Assembly: GCA_018399515.1 (NCBI GenBank)
Contig: JAGYOB010000061.1
Location: 1 to 6,378, forward strand
Direction of reading: 5' to 3'
Length of the DNA stretch: 6,378 nt
Source of the DNA: Candidatus Nanopelagicales bacterium
Lineage (GTDB): Bacteria > Actinomycetota > Actinomycetes > S36-B12
Positions within the stretch are counted from its first letter, which is position 1. Each line of letters opens with the position of its first letter. This document shows, piece by piece, positions 1 through 6,378 of the stretch. The position numbers and the translations under genes are program-made. Under the pieces are notes generated by a model. It searched no databases. It was not told the origin of the DNA and saw nothing but the letters and a program-made list of their open reading frames with translations.

Positions 1-12
1 CCTACGGGCAGG

Positions 13-50
13 AAAACGAGCCGAAATGTGCACGTAGGTGCGCACTCGGC
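13..50 (-). terminator. possible intrinsic terminator after atpC
   Basis: On the minus strand, 12 nt after the atpC stop, the arms GCCGA+GTGCGC and GTGCAC+TCGGC can pair as an imperfect hairpin (20-50). It has a 6-bp inner stem with one G-T wobble, a 6-nt ACCTAC loop, a 3-nt bulge (ATT) on the 3' side and a 5-bp outer stem. The run TCGTTTT (13-19) follows directly. GC-rich stem plus T-run at the end of an operon is the expected form of a Rho-independent terminator. The bulge and short T-run make it a weak example, so partial read-through into a downstream gene is possible. Confidence 0.45.
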
Positions 51-61
51 AGTAGAGAGGA

Positions 62-454
62 CTAACGCCCTGAGCCCACCGCGACGTTGAGCCGCGTTTC
101 GGCGCGCTTGGCCGCCCGGGCCTCGGCTTCTTCTTCGTGGGAGCGAGCCTTCGCCCGCTCAAGAGCCACCTTCGCTCGCTCCACGTCGATCTCGTGGGCC
201 ATCTCCGCCGTCTCCGCGATGACGTTGACCCGGTCGGAATCGACCGAGAAGAAACCTCCGTGCACGGCCACGAGCGTCTTGGTGCCGTCGGCCTGCTCGA
301 TTCGCAGCGGAGCCTCGACCAGCAGCGCGAGCATGGGTTCGTGACCGGGCATGATGCCGATCTCGCCCTCCGGGGTCTTGGCCACGATGCTCTTCGCCGT
401 GCCCTGCCACAGGGCCTTTTCGGCCGAGACCACCGCGACGGTGAGTTCAGCCAT
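62..454 (-). CDS. atpC: F1Fo ATP synthase subunit epsilon
   Basis: Encodes the epsilon subunit (130 residues) of the F1 central stalk. It binds gamma and the c-ring and, in many bacteria, restrains ATP hydrolysis. Residues 1 to about 87 form the usual N-terminal beta-sandwich domain, with the conserved turn around EGEIGIMPGHEP (29-40) and the strand region AVHGGFFSV (63-71). Residues about 88-123 are rich in Ala, Glu, Arg and Lys and fit the C-terminal helical part, whose last helix looks short, ending in a Gly/Ser-rich tail. Length is normal for the family. The ATG start lies 3 nt beyond the atpD stop and has a strong Shine-Dalgarno sequence, so the genes are very likely co-translated. It ends with TAG and is the last gene of the operon; a possible terminator follows. 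Confidence 0.97.
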   Translation of the reverse strand: MAELTVAVVSAEKALWQGTAKSIVAKTPEGEIGIMPGHEPMLALLVEAPLRIEQADGTKTLVAVHGGFFSVDSDRVNVIAETAEMAHEIDVERAKVALERAKARSHEEEAEARAAKRAETRLNVAVGSGR

Positions 455-457
455 CGC

Positions 458-1930
458 CTAGGCCTCCTTGGCCAGTTCAGCGGCTTTGCGCTCGACGTCT
501 TCGATTCCACCGCACATGAAGAACGCCTGCTCGGGAATGTGATCGTATTCGCCGTTGCACAGCGCATCGAAGGACGCGATCGTCTCGGCGACCGGCACGA
601 AAGACCCGGGCTGGCCGGTGAATGCCTCGGCGACGAACATGTTCTGGCTGAGGAAGCGCTGAATGCGCCGAGCGCGACCGACGAGGATCTTGTCCTCCTC
701 GGACAATTCATCGATACCGAGGATGGCGATGATGTCCTGCAGGTCCTTGTAGCGCTGCAAGATCTCCTTCACGCGCGCGGCAACCCGGTAGTGCTCGTCG
801 CCGATGTAGCGCGGATCGAGGATGCGCGAGGTCGAGTCGAGCGGATCGACGGCGGGGTAGATGCCTAGCTCGGAAATCGGGCGGGACAGCACCGTGGTTG
901 CATCGAGGTGAGCGAACGTGGTCGCTGGCGCCGGGTCGGTGAGATCGTCGGCGGGGACGTAGATCGCCTGCAGCGAGGTGATGGAGTGTCCTCGCGTCGA
1001 AGTGATCCGCTCCTGCAGCTGGCCCATCTCGTCGGCCAGGGTCGGCTGGTATCCCACGGCCGAGGGCATGCGGCCCAGCAGCGTCGAGACCTCGGATCCG
1101 GCCTGGGTGAACCGGAAGATGTTGTCGATGAACAGCAGCACATCCTGCTTCTGCACGTCGCGGAAGTATTCCGCCATCGTCAATGCGGTCAGGGCGACGC
1201 GCAGACGGGTGCCCGGCGGTTCGTCCATCTGGCCGAACACCAGGGCGGTCTTGGAGATGACGCCTGATTCGGTCATTTCCAAGAACAGGTCGTTTCCTTC
1301 ACGGGTGCGCTCCCCCACACCGGCGAAGACCGACACGCCACCGAAGTTCTCGGCGACGCGATAGATCATCTCCTGGATGAGCACGGTCTTGCCGACACCG
1401 GCTCCACCGAACAGGCCGATCTTGCCGCCCTTGACGTACGGGGTAAGCAGGTCGATGACCTTGATGCCGGTGTCGAAGACCTCGGTCTTGGCCTCGAGCT
1501 GGTCGAAGGCAGGGGCCTGACGGTGGATGCTCCACCGCTCCTTGATGTCCAGGCTCGCCTCGGGCACATCGAGCGGCACACCCAGGGTGTTCCACACATG
1601 GCCCTTGGTCACATCGCCCACCGGCACCATGATCGGCGAGCCGGTATCGCGCACCGGAGCACCGCGGACCAGACCGTCGGTGGGCTGCATGGAGATCGCA
1701 CGGACCATGTTGTCGCCGATGTGCTGGGCGACCTCGAGAGTCAGGGTTTGCGCGCCACCACCCTCGTCACCCTGGTCGAAGGAGACATCGACGGTGAGGG
1801 CGTTGTAGAGCTCGGGCATACCCTCGGCCGGGAACTCGACATCGACGACCGGTCCGGTCACTCGGGCAACGCGACCCACTGCAGGGGTATCGGCCTGGTC
1901 CGCGGCCGCAGTGTCGATCGTGGCAGTCAT
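458..1930 (-). CDS. atpD: F1Fo ATP synthase subunit beta (catalytic)
   Basis: Encodes the catalytic beta subunit (490 residues) of the F1 head, which makes ATP from ADP and phosphate. Visible in order: the N-terminal beta-barrel (from about GRVARVTGPVVDVEFP, 19-34); the P-loop GGAGVGKT (175-182, Lys181 and Thr182 for phosphate and Mg); GERTREGN (206-213) with the catalytic glutamate Glu207; Walker B VLLFIDN (264-270, Asp269); the alpha/beta family signature PAVDPLDSTS (359-368) next to the adenine-pocket Tyr358; and the DELSEED lever loop (407-413) that contacts gamma. All key residues are intact. The start is ATG at 1930, which has a good Shine-Dalgarno sequence. An in-frame ATG at 2083 would add 51 basic, low-complexity residues overlapping the end of atpG and is rejected. 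It follows atpG by 34 nt and precedes atpC by 3 nt. Stop is TAG. Confidence 0.99.
   Translation of the reverse strand: MTATIDTAAADQADTPAVGRVARVTGPVVDVEFPAEGMPELYNALTVDVSFDQGDEGGGAQTLTLEVAQHIGDNMVRAISMQPTDGLVRGAPVRDTGSPIMVPVGDVTKGHVWNTLGVPLDVPEASLDIKERWSIHRQAPAFDQLEAKTEVFDTGIKVIDLLTPYVKGGKIGLFGGAGVGKTVLIQEMIYRVAENFGGVSVFAGVGERTREGNDLFLEMTESGVISKTALVFGQMDEPPGTRLRVALTALTMAEYFRDVQKQDVLLFIDNIFRFTQAGSEVSTLLGRMPSAVGYQPTLADEMGQLQERITSTRGHSITSLQAIYVPADDLTDPAPATTFAHLDATTVLSRPISELGIYPAVDPLDSTSRILDPRYIGDEHYRVAARVKEILQRYKDLQDIIAILGIDELSEEDKILVGRARRIQRFLSQNMFVAEAFTGQPGSFVPVAETIASFDALCNGEYDHIPEQAFFMCGGIEDVERKAAELAKEA
463..469 (-). promoter_or_regulatory. atpC ribosome binding site inside the end of atpD
   Basis: The minus strand reads AAGGAGG, a full anti-16S match, 8 nt before the atpC ATG. 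These bases are also the last Lys-Glu-Ala codons of atpD, so one stretch serves as both coding sequence and ribosome binding site. This fixes the atpC start at 454. Confidence 0.85.
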
Positions 1931-1940
1931 GGGATCGGAT

Positions 1941-1946
1941 CTCCTT
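1941..1946 (-). promoter_or_regulatory. atpD ribosome binding site
   Basis: The minus strand reads AAGGAG, 10 nt before the ATG at 1930, within the 34-nt atpG-atpD gap. It decides the atpD start in favour of the 490-residue product. The flanking bases ATCG and CGAT could pair to put the site in a 9-nt loop, but a 4-bp stem is too weak to press. Confidence 0.8.
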
Positions 1947-1964
1947 CGATTCGTGATGCGCGGT

Positions 1965-2873
1965 TCATGAGGCGGAGGACAGCGCGTCGGCGCCGCCGAC
2001 GATCTCGCTGATTTCCTGGGTGATCTCTGCTTGCCGTGCCTGGTTGGCCTGTCGGGTAAGGGAGCGGATGAGTTCCTCCGCATTATCGGTGGCGGACTTC
2101 ATCGCCCGCCGACGTGCAGCATGCTCACTGGCCGCCGACATCAGCAGCGCGTTGTACACCGCCTGCTCGACATAGCGGGGCAGCAGCGAGTCGAGGACGG
2201 CATCGGGGCTGGGCTCGAACTCGTACAGCGGGAACATCTCACCGCCCACTTGGGAGTCAACGACCTCGTCGACCACCTCGAGGGGCAGCACTCGGCGAAC
2301 CCGCACCTCCTGGGACGCCATGTTCTTGAAGTAGGTATACACGATGTGGATCTCGTCGACACCGCCCTCGTCAGTGGGCTGCATGAATCGCGTCAGGAGG
2401 TCCTCGCCGATCCGGCGGGCGTCCTCGTAGGTGGGTTGATCGGTGAATCCGGTGTATTCCCCACCCATCGGGCGATTACGGAACCGATAGAACGACACGC
2501 CCTTGCGACCGACCACATACGGGACGGTCTCCATGGACTTCTCGGTGAAGGTGCGGGTCAATCCCTCGGCCTCTTTGATCGCATTGGAGGAGTAGGCCCC
2601 GGCCAGACCTCGATCGGCGGTGATCACCAAGACCGCTGCTCGATCCTGACGTTCGGCCTTGGCGATCAGCGGATGTGCGGCGATATCGGTCGCATGCGAA
2701 GCCGCCGCGGAGATCGCATCGAGCAGGTTGGTCAGGTACGGCAGGGAGGCGTCGAGCCGCTGCTGGGCTTTGACGATGCGAGACGAGGCGATGAGCTCCA
2801 TCGCCTTGGTGATCTTCTTCGTCGCCTGGACCGAACGGATACGCCGTCGGTAGACCCTCAGCTGCGCGCCCAT
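1965..2873 (-). CDS. atpG: F1Fo ATP synthase subunit gamma
   Basis: Encodes gamma (302 residues), the central rotor shaft that turns inside the alpha3 beta3 head and drives the binding changes. The N-terminal helix RRRIRSVQATKKITKAMELI (9-28) and the C-terminal helix ending in the family signature ITQEISEIVGGADAL (284-298) form the antiparallel coiled coil. Between them lies the Rossmann-like domain, with VLVITADRGLAGAYSSN (81-97) and VGRKG (121-125). There is no cysteine, so the redox switch of chloroplast gamma is absent. The segment MQPTDEGGVDEI (164-175) is short where Mycobacterium gamma carries an extra loop. The ATG lies 3 nt past the atpA stop (TAG TTC ATG). Only a weak GGGGAT stretch precedes it, so translation probably depends on ribosomes finishing atpA. 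Stop is TGA. Confidence 0.98.
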   Translation of the reverse strand: MGAQLRVYRRRIRSVQATKKITKAMELIASSRIVKAQQRLDASLPYLTNLLDAISAAASHATDIAAHPLIAKAERQDRAAVLVITADRGLAGAYSSNAIKEAEGLTRTFTEKSMETVPYVVGRKGVSFYRFRNRPMGGEYTGFTDQPTYEDARRIGEDLLTRFMQPTDEGGVDEIHIVYTYFKNMASQEVRVRRVLPLEVVDEVVDSQVGGEMFPLYEFEPSPDAVLDSLLPRYVEQAVYNALLMSAASEHAARRRAMKSATDNAEELIRSLTRQANQARQAEITQEISEIVGGADALSSAS

Positions 2874-2876
2874 GAA

Positions 2877-4511
<1,635 letters not shown>

Positions 4512-4522
4512 GGTGTCCTGCT

Positions 4523-4528
4523 CTCCTT
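4523..4528 (-). promoter_or_regulatory. atpA ribosome binding site
   Basis: AAGGAG on the minus strand, 11 nt before the atpA ATG; a second, weaker AGGA (4515-4518) sits 3 nt closer than the usual minimum for a full site but could help. The spacing of AAGGAG is slightly long. Confidence 0.6.
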
Positions 4529-4534
4529 CGTCGG

Positions 4535-4551
4535 GCCGACTCCTCGTCGGC
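4535..4551 (-). other. small hairpin in the atpA leader
   Basis: On the minus strand GCCGAC and GTCGGC form a perfect 6-bp GC-rich stem around the 5-nt loop GAGGA. It lies 6 nt upstream of the atpA Shine-Dalgarno sequence. No T-run follows, so it is not an intrinsic terminator. The loop itself looks like a Shine-Dalgarno sequence. Its function is unknown; it may insulate or expose the atpA start region. Confidence 0.5.
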
Positions 4552-4598
4552 GGTTCAGCGGGTGTGCGTTTGTGGTGTGCGGTTCTGGTGTGGCTGGG
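4549..4598 (-). promoter_or_regulatory. C/A-rich, G/T-poor leader tract between atpH and atpA
   Basis: Directly after the atpH stop, the 50 nt of transcript contain 26 C, 16 A, 7 G and 1 T by hand count, with repeated CACACC-type units (CGCACACC occurs twice and CCACACC once). Such an RNA would be largely unstructured. This composition is that of a Rho utilisation (rut) site, but an unstructured ribosome loading tract for atpA is equally possible. With almost no T, no sigma-70 -10 box can be placed here, so an internal promoter in this stretch is unlikely. Confidence 0.35.
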
Positions 4599-5411
4599 CT
4601 AGGAACCGAGCATCGCTCGGCGGGCCTGGGCAAGTCTCGTGGCGATGGTTCCATCGATGATGTCGTCGCCGATCGCGACGTACACGCCACCGAGAACGGT
4701 GGGGTCGACGGCGACGTTCAACCGGACCTGACGTCCTGTCATCGTCGACAGGGCAGCGACCAGGCGATCATGTTGACCCGGTTCCAGGGGCGCGGCGACC
4801 TTGATCTCGGCGACGACACGCTCGCGCTGGGCTGCAGCCGCTCGAGACAACTCGTCGATGACTGCGTCGATCCTCGCCCCGTGCAGGTGGCCGACCGCGT
4901 AGGCGAGCACCTGACGGGTGGCTTCGGTCGATCGACCCTCCAGCAGGGAGTCAACGATGGCCGCCTTCGTCGATGCCGGCAGGGCCGGATCGGTGAGCGC
5001 CATCTGCAAGTCCGAGGAGGCATCCACGGCACGGCCGAAGCGGAAGATCTCTTCTTCTGTTGCGTCCAGGCTGCCCTCTGCCTGCGCCCGAGCGAATGCT
5101 GCCTGGGCGGCCAGCGCCTCGAGCCCGACGACCATGTCGGTGTCGGTGGACCAACGCTGGCTGACCGCGAGAACCACGAGATCGACGGTCGTGGCCGAGA
5201 CTCGATCCGACAGCAGGGAGCGGACGAGGGACTGACGCGCCTGCTCGGGCATGCCCGAATCGGCCAGCGAGGTGCGCAGTTGCTTCTCGCGGCCGAGCAG
5301 ATCGGCCACCGAATACACCTGCTCGGCGAGATCGCCGGCTAATCCGGCGCCCTCGCGCTCGGCGAGGGCGCGCATCAGCACCGTGACGCTGTCGCGACTA
5401 GCTCCCAGCAT
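4599..5411 (-). CDS. atpH: F1Fo ATP synthase subunit delta
   Basis: Encodes delta (270 residues; OSCP family), the peripheral-stalk protein that ties subunit b to the top of the F1 head through the alpha N-termini. E. coli delta is 177 residues; the longer form seen here, starting MLGASRDSV, is usual in actinobacteria. The N-terminal helical domain spans roughly the first 200 residues, with the central IFRFGRAVDASSDLQMALTD (122-141). The C-terminal domain has the conserved VDPTVLGGVYVAIGDD (235-250) and IIDGTIATRL (251-260). It is not fused to a b-like domain, unlike mycobacterial AtpH. The ATG overlaps the atpF stop by one base (TGATG), so translation is probably coupled; the only upstream purine signal is a GGGGGG run about 11 nt away. 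Stop is TAG. Confidence 0.97.
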   Translation of the reverse strand: MLGASRDSVTVLMRALAEREGAGLAGDLAEQVYSVADLLGREKQLRTSLADSGMPEQARQSLVRSLLSDRVSATTVDLVVLAVSQRWSTDTDMVVGLEALAAQAAFARAQAEGSLDATEEEIFRFGRAVDASSDLQMALTDPALPASTKAAIVDSLLEGRSTEATRQVLAYAVGHLHGARIDAVIDELSRAAAAQRERVVAEIKVAAPLEPGQHDRLVAALSTMTGRQVRLNVAVDPTVLGGVYVAIGDDIIDGTIATRLAQARRAMLGS

Positions 5412-5980
5412 CAGGCGTTCGCCCCCCGATCCTGAGCCTGCTCGCGTGCCTGACCCTCGAGGGTGTCGAGGAAGTCATCCACTGTGGCGCGCACCCGAGC
5501 ATCGTCGGACAGGCTCTGTCCCACGATCTTGGTGGCCAACGTGATCGCGACCTCGCCGACCTGGCGGGTCAACTGGGTCGACACGGCTGCTCGCTCAGCG
5601 GCCAGCGCCGCCTCCGCCTGTGCGGTGACAGCGGTAGCGGCATTGCGAGCCTCCGTGCGAGCCTCATCGACGATCGATGCCCGATCGCTTTGGGCCTGCG
5701 CACGGATCGCGGCGGCTTCCTCGCGTGCCTGGGTCAACGCGGCGCGGTAATCCTCACGGGCTTTCTCCGCCTCGGCCTGCGCAGCCTCGGCGCGGGCGAT
5801 CCCGCCCTCGATGAGTTCTGACCGCTCCTCCATGACCTTCTTCATGCGAGGGAGCACGTACTTCCAGAACAGCACGAGCACGATGACGAACGACAACCCA
5901 CCCCAGATCAGGTCGTAGGCCGCTGGAAACAGGATCGCGCTGCCCTCAGGGGCGTCTCCCCCTGCAGCAAGTAGTTTCAT
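5411..5980 (-). CDS. atpF: F1Fo ATP synthase subunit b
   Basis: Encodes b (189 residues from this start), the membrane-anchored peripheral stalk that holds alpha3 beta3 still against rotor torque. A short N-terminal segment leads into one hydrophobic helix, about residues 22-43, with the core LSFVIVLVLFWKYVL. From about residue 46 to 140 there is a long Ala/Glu/Arg/Gln-rich helix without prolines, typical of the right-handed b dimer. The C-terminal part, about 141-189, contacts delta. Only one b gene is present, so the stalk is probably a homodimer. The start could be ATG at 5980 or the adjacent in-frame GTG at 5983; the upstream GAAGG lies 10 nt from the ATG and 7 nt from the GTG, so the choice is open and changes one residue. 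Its TGA stop overlaps the atpH start. Confidence 0.97.
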   Translation of the reverse strand: MKLLAAGGDAPEGSAILFPAAYDLIWGGLSFVIVLVLFWKYVLPRMKKVMEERSELIEGGIARAEAAQAEAEKAREDYRAALTQAREEAAAIRAQAQSDRASIVDEARTEARNAATAVTAQAEAALAAERAAVSTQLTRQVGEVAITLATKIVGQSLSDDARVRATVDDFLDTLEGQAREQAQDRGANA

Positions 5981-5990
5981 CACACCGGGA

Positions 5991-6016
5991 CCTTCGTATC
6001 AGGCCTTCGCTCAGGC
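5991..6016 (-). repeat. imperfect tandem repeat upstream of atpF
   Basis: In the atpE-atpF gap the minus strand reads GCCTGAGCGAAGG followed at once by CCTGATACGAAGG. Two near-identical 13-14 bp units differ by a small change in the middle, each ending in GAAGG. The copy nearer atpF serves as its Shine-Dalgarno sequence. The more distant copy is 13 nt further upstream and probably too far away to act directly. Confidence 0.6.
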
Positions 6017-6026
6017 ATCGGACGAT

Positions 6027-6251
6027 CTAGACGAACAGGAAGCCGGCGACCAGGCCGATGAGTGCCAGGGCCTCGGTGAATGCGATGCCCAGGAACATGT
6101 TCGTGCGCAAGATGCTGGTCGCCTCGGGCTGGCGGGCGATGCCCTCGAGGGCCTTGCCGACCAGGATGCCGATGCCGATGCCTGGACCAATGGCCGCTAG
6201 GCCGTATCCGATGGCATTGACGTTACCGGAGACTTCTGCGAGCAACTCCAC
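6027..6251 (-). CDS. atpE: F1Fo ATP synthase subunit c (rotor ring)
   Basis: Encodes the c subunit (74 residues), a two-helix hairpin that assembles into the proton-driven rotor ring in the membrane. Helix 1 covers about residues 11-36 and contains the Gly-rich packing motif GPGIGIGIL (22-30). The cytoplasmic loop has the conserved RQPEA (40-44), which contacts gamma and epsilon. Helix 2 covers about 50-73 and contains the proton-carrying Glu60 in AFTEALAL. The sodium-binding signature (a Gln one turn region earlier in helix 1 plus Ser after the Glu) is absent: the matching positions are Ile27 and Ala61, so proton coupling is inferred. The start is GTG, not ATG, supported by AAGGA 6 nt upstream and by the usual family length. 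Stop is TAG. Confidence 0.98.
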   Translation of the reverse strand: MELLAEVSGNVNAIGYGLAAIGPGIGIGILVGKALEGIARQPEATSILRTNMFLGIAFTEALALIGLVAGFLFV

Positions 6252-6254
6252 GGA

Positions 6255-6263
6255 CTTTCCTTT
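6255..6263 (-). promoter_or_regulatory. atpE ribosome binding site
   Basis: The minus strand reads AAAGGAAAG, with core AAGGA 6 nt before the GTG start of atpE. It is a well-spaced, A-rich site in a GC-rich genome. It fits a gene whose product is needed in many more copies than the other subunits. Confidence 0.8.
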
Positions 6264-6272
6264 CTGGTTGGC

Positions 6273-6293
6273 ACTCGAGACGGGTACTCGAGT
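6273..6293 (-). other. hairpin between atpB and atpE
   Basis: ACTCGAG and CTCGAGT form a perfect 7-bp inverted repeat around a 7-nt loop (TACCCGT on the minus strand), located 8 nt after the atpB stop and about 9 nt upstream of the atpE Shine-Dalgarno region. There is no T-run after it, so it is not an intrinsic terminator. It could act as an RNA processing or stabilising element at the 5' side of atpE. CTCGAG is itself palindromic, so each arm can also be read as a direct repeat. Confidence 0.55.
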
Positions 6294-6301
6294 TCTGGGG
6301 G

Positions 6302-6378
6302 CTAGTGCTCCTCACTCGTTGCGCTTTCAATGTAGACGGCGGTCAACAGGGTGAAGATGTAGGCCTGCAGGATGGCGA
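6302..6378 (-). CDS. atpB: F1Fo ATP synthase subunit a, C-terminal end (partial)
   Basis: The gene runs in from the right edge; only the last 24 whole codons and the stop are present, reading AILQAYIFTLLTAVYIESAT then SEEH. This fits the last membrane helix and short cytoplasmic tail of subunit a, the stator channel protein that passes protons to the c-ring. The motif QAYIFTLLTAVYI is typical of the AtpB C-terminus, and the gene's place directly before atpE agrees. The essential arginine and the earlier helices lie outside the window. Stop is TAG, 50 nt before the atpE start. Confidence 0.92.
   Translation of the reverse strand, partial: AILQAYIFTLLTAVYIESATSEEH

Noticed and set aside
1..61. 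Possible start of a following gene (GTG CAC ATT ... on the minus strand)
   Set aside because: The frame is open to the edge, but only about 11 codons are visible, there is no ribosome binding site, and the candidate start lies in the terminator-like hairpin.
137..868. 243-codon open frame on the plus strand
   Set aside because: Antisense to atpC and the end of atpD; no domain and no reason to prefer it over the two well-supported genes.
1931..2083. N-terminal extension of atpD by 51 codons from an upstream ATG
   Set aside because: It would overlap the end of atpG, is Arg/Pro/Ser-rich with no match to beta N-termini, and the ATG at 1930 has a good AAGGAG site.
4512..4598. Internal promoter before atpA
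   Set aside because: The 87-nt gap has almost no T in its upstream 50 nt and no TAnnnT-type -10 box on the minus strand; the gap fits RNA-level elements better.
6027..6251. Sodium-coupled c subunit
   Set aside because: The helix-1 Gln and the Ser after the key Glu that mark sodium-binding rings are absent (Ile27 and Ala61 instead).

Overview
This window holds most of an F1Fo ATP synthase operon. All genes read on the minus strand, so transcription runs from the right edge to the left edge. In transcription order they are atpB (only its last 24 codons), atpE, atpF, atpH, atpA, atpG, atpD and atpC, encoding subunits a, c, b, delta, alpha, gamma, beta and epsilon. This is the canonical bacterial order with no insertion or missing gene. 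No other protein-coding gene, RNA gene, mobile element or CRISPR array is supported.

Organism: the DNA is GC-rich (roughly 60-65% by eye) with strong G/C third-position bias, which produces long open antisense shadow frames. The subunits look actinobacterial: delta is long (270 residues), alpha carries a charged C-terminal extension of about 35 residues, and the c subunit has 74 residues. Delta is a free protein, not the b'-delta fusion of mycobacteria, and gamma appears to lack most of the extra loop seen in Mycobacterium. I infer a non-mycobacterial actinomycete, possibly Propionibacteriales or Micrococcales, without certainty at genus level.

Layout: 6302-6378 is the end of atpB. A 50-nt gap with a perfect 7-bp hairpin and a good ribosome binding site leads into atpE (6027-6251, GTG start). 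A 42-46 nt gap containing an imperfect 13/14-bp tandem repeat precedes atpF (5411-5980). atpF and atpH (4599-5411) overlap by one base (TGATG). An 87-nt gap, the longest in the operon, separates atpH from atpA (2877-4511); it holds a C/A-rich, almost T-free tract and a small hairpin. atpA and atpG (1965-2873) are 3 nt apart with little Shine-Dalgarno sequence. A 34-nt gap with a strong ribosome binding site precedes atpD (458-1930). atpC (62-454) starts 3 nt after atpD, with its Shine-Dalgarno sequence inside the last codons of atpD. A possible intrinsic terminator lies at 13-50, just past atpC.

Together the products form the membrane rotor/stator (a, c-ring, b) and the F1 head (alpha3 beta3 gamma epsilon, with delta holding b to the head), coupling proton flow to ATP synthesis. 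I see no sign of a previously undescribed system. The points worth checking are the intergenic RNA elements, the alpha C-terminal extension and the unusual preference for TAG stop codons (6 of 8 genes).
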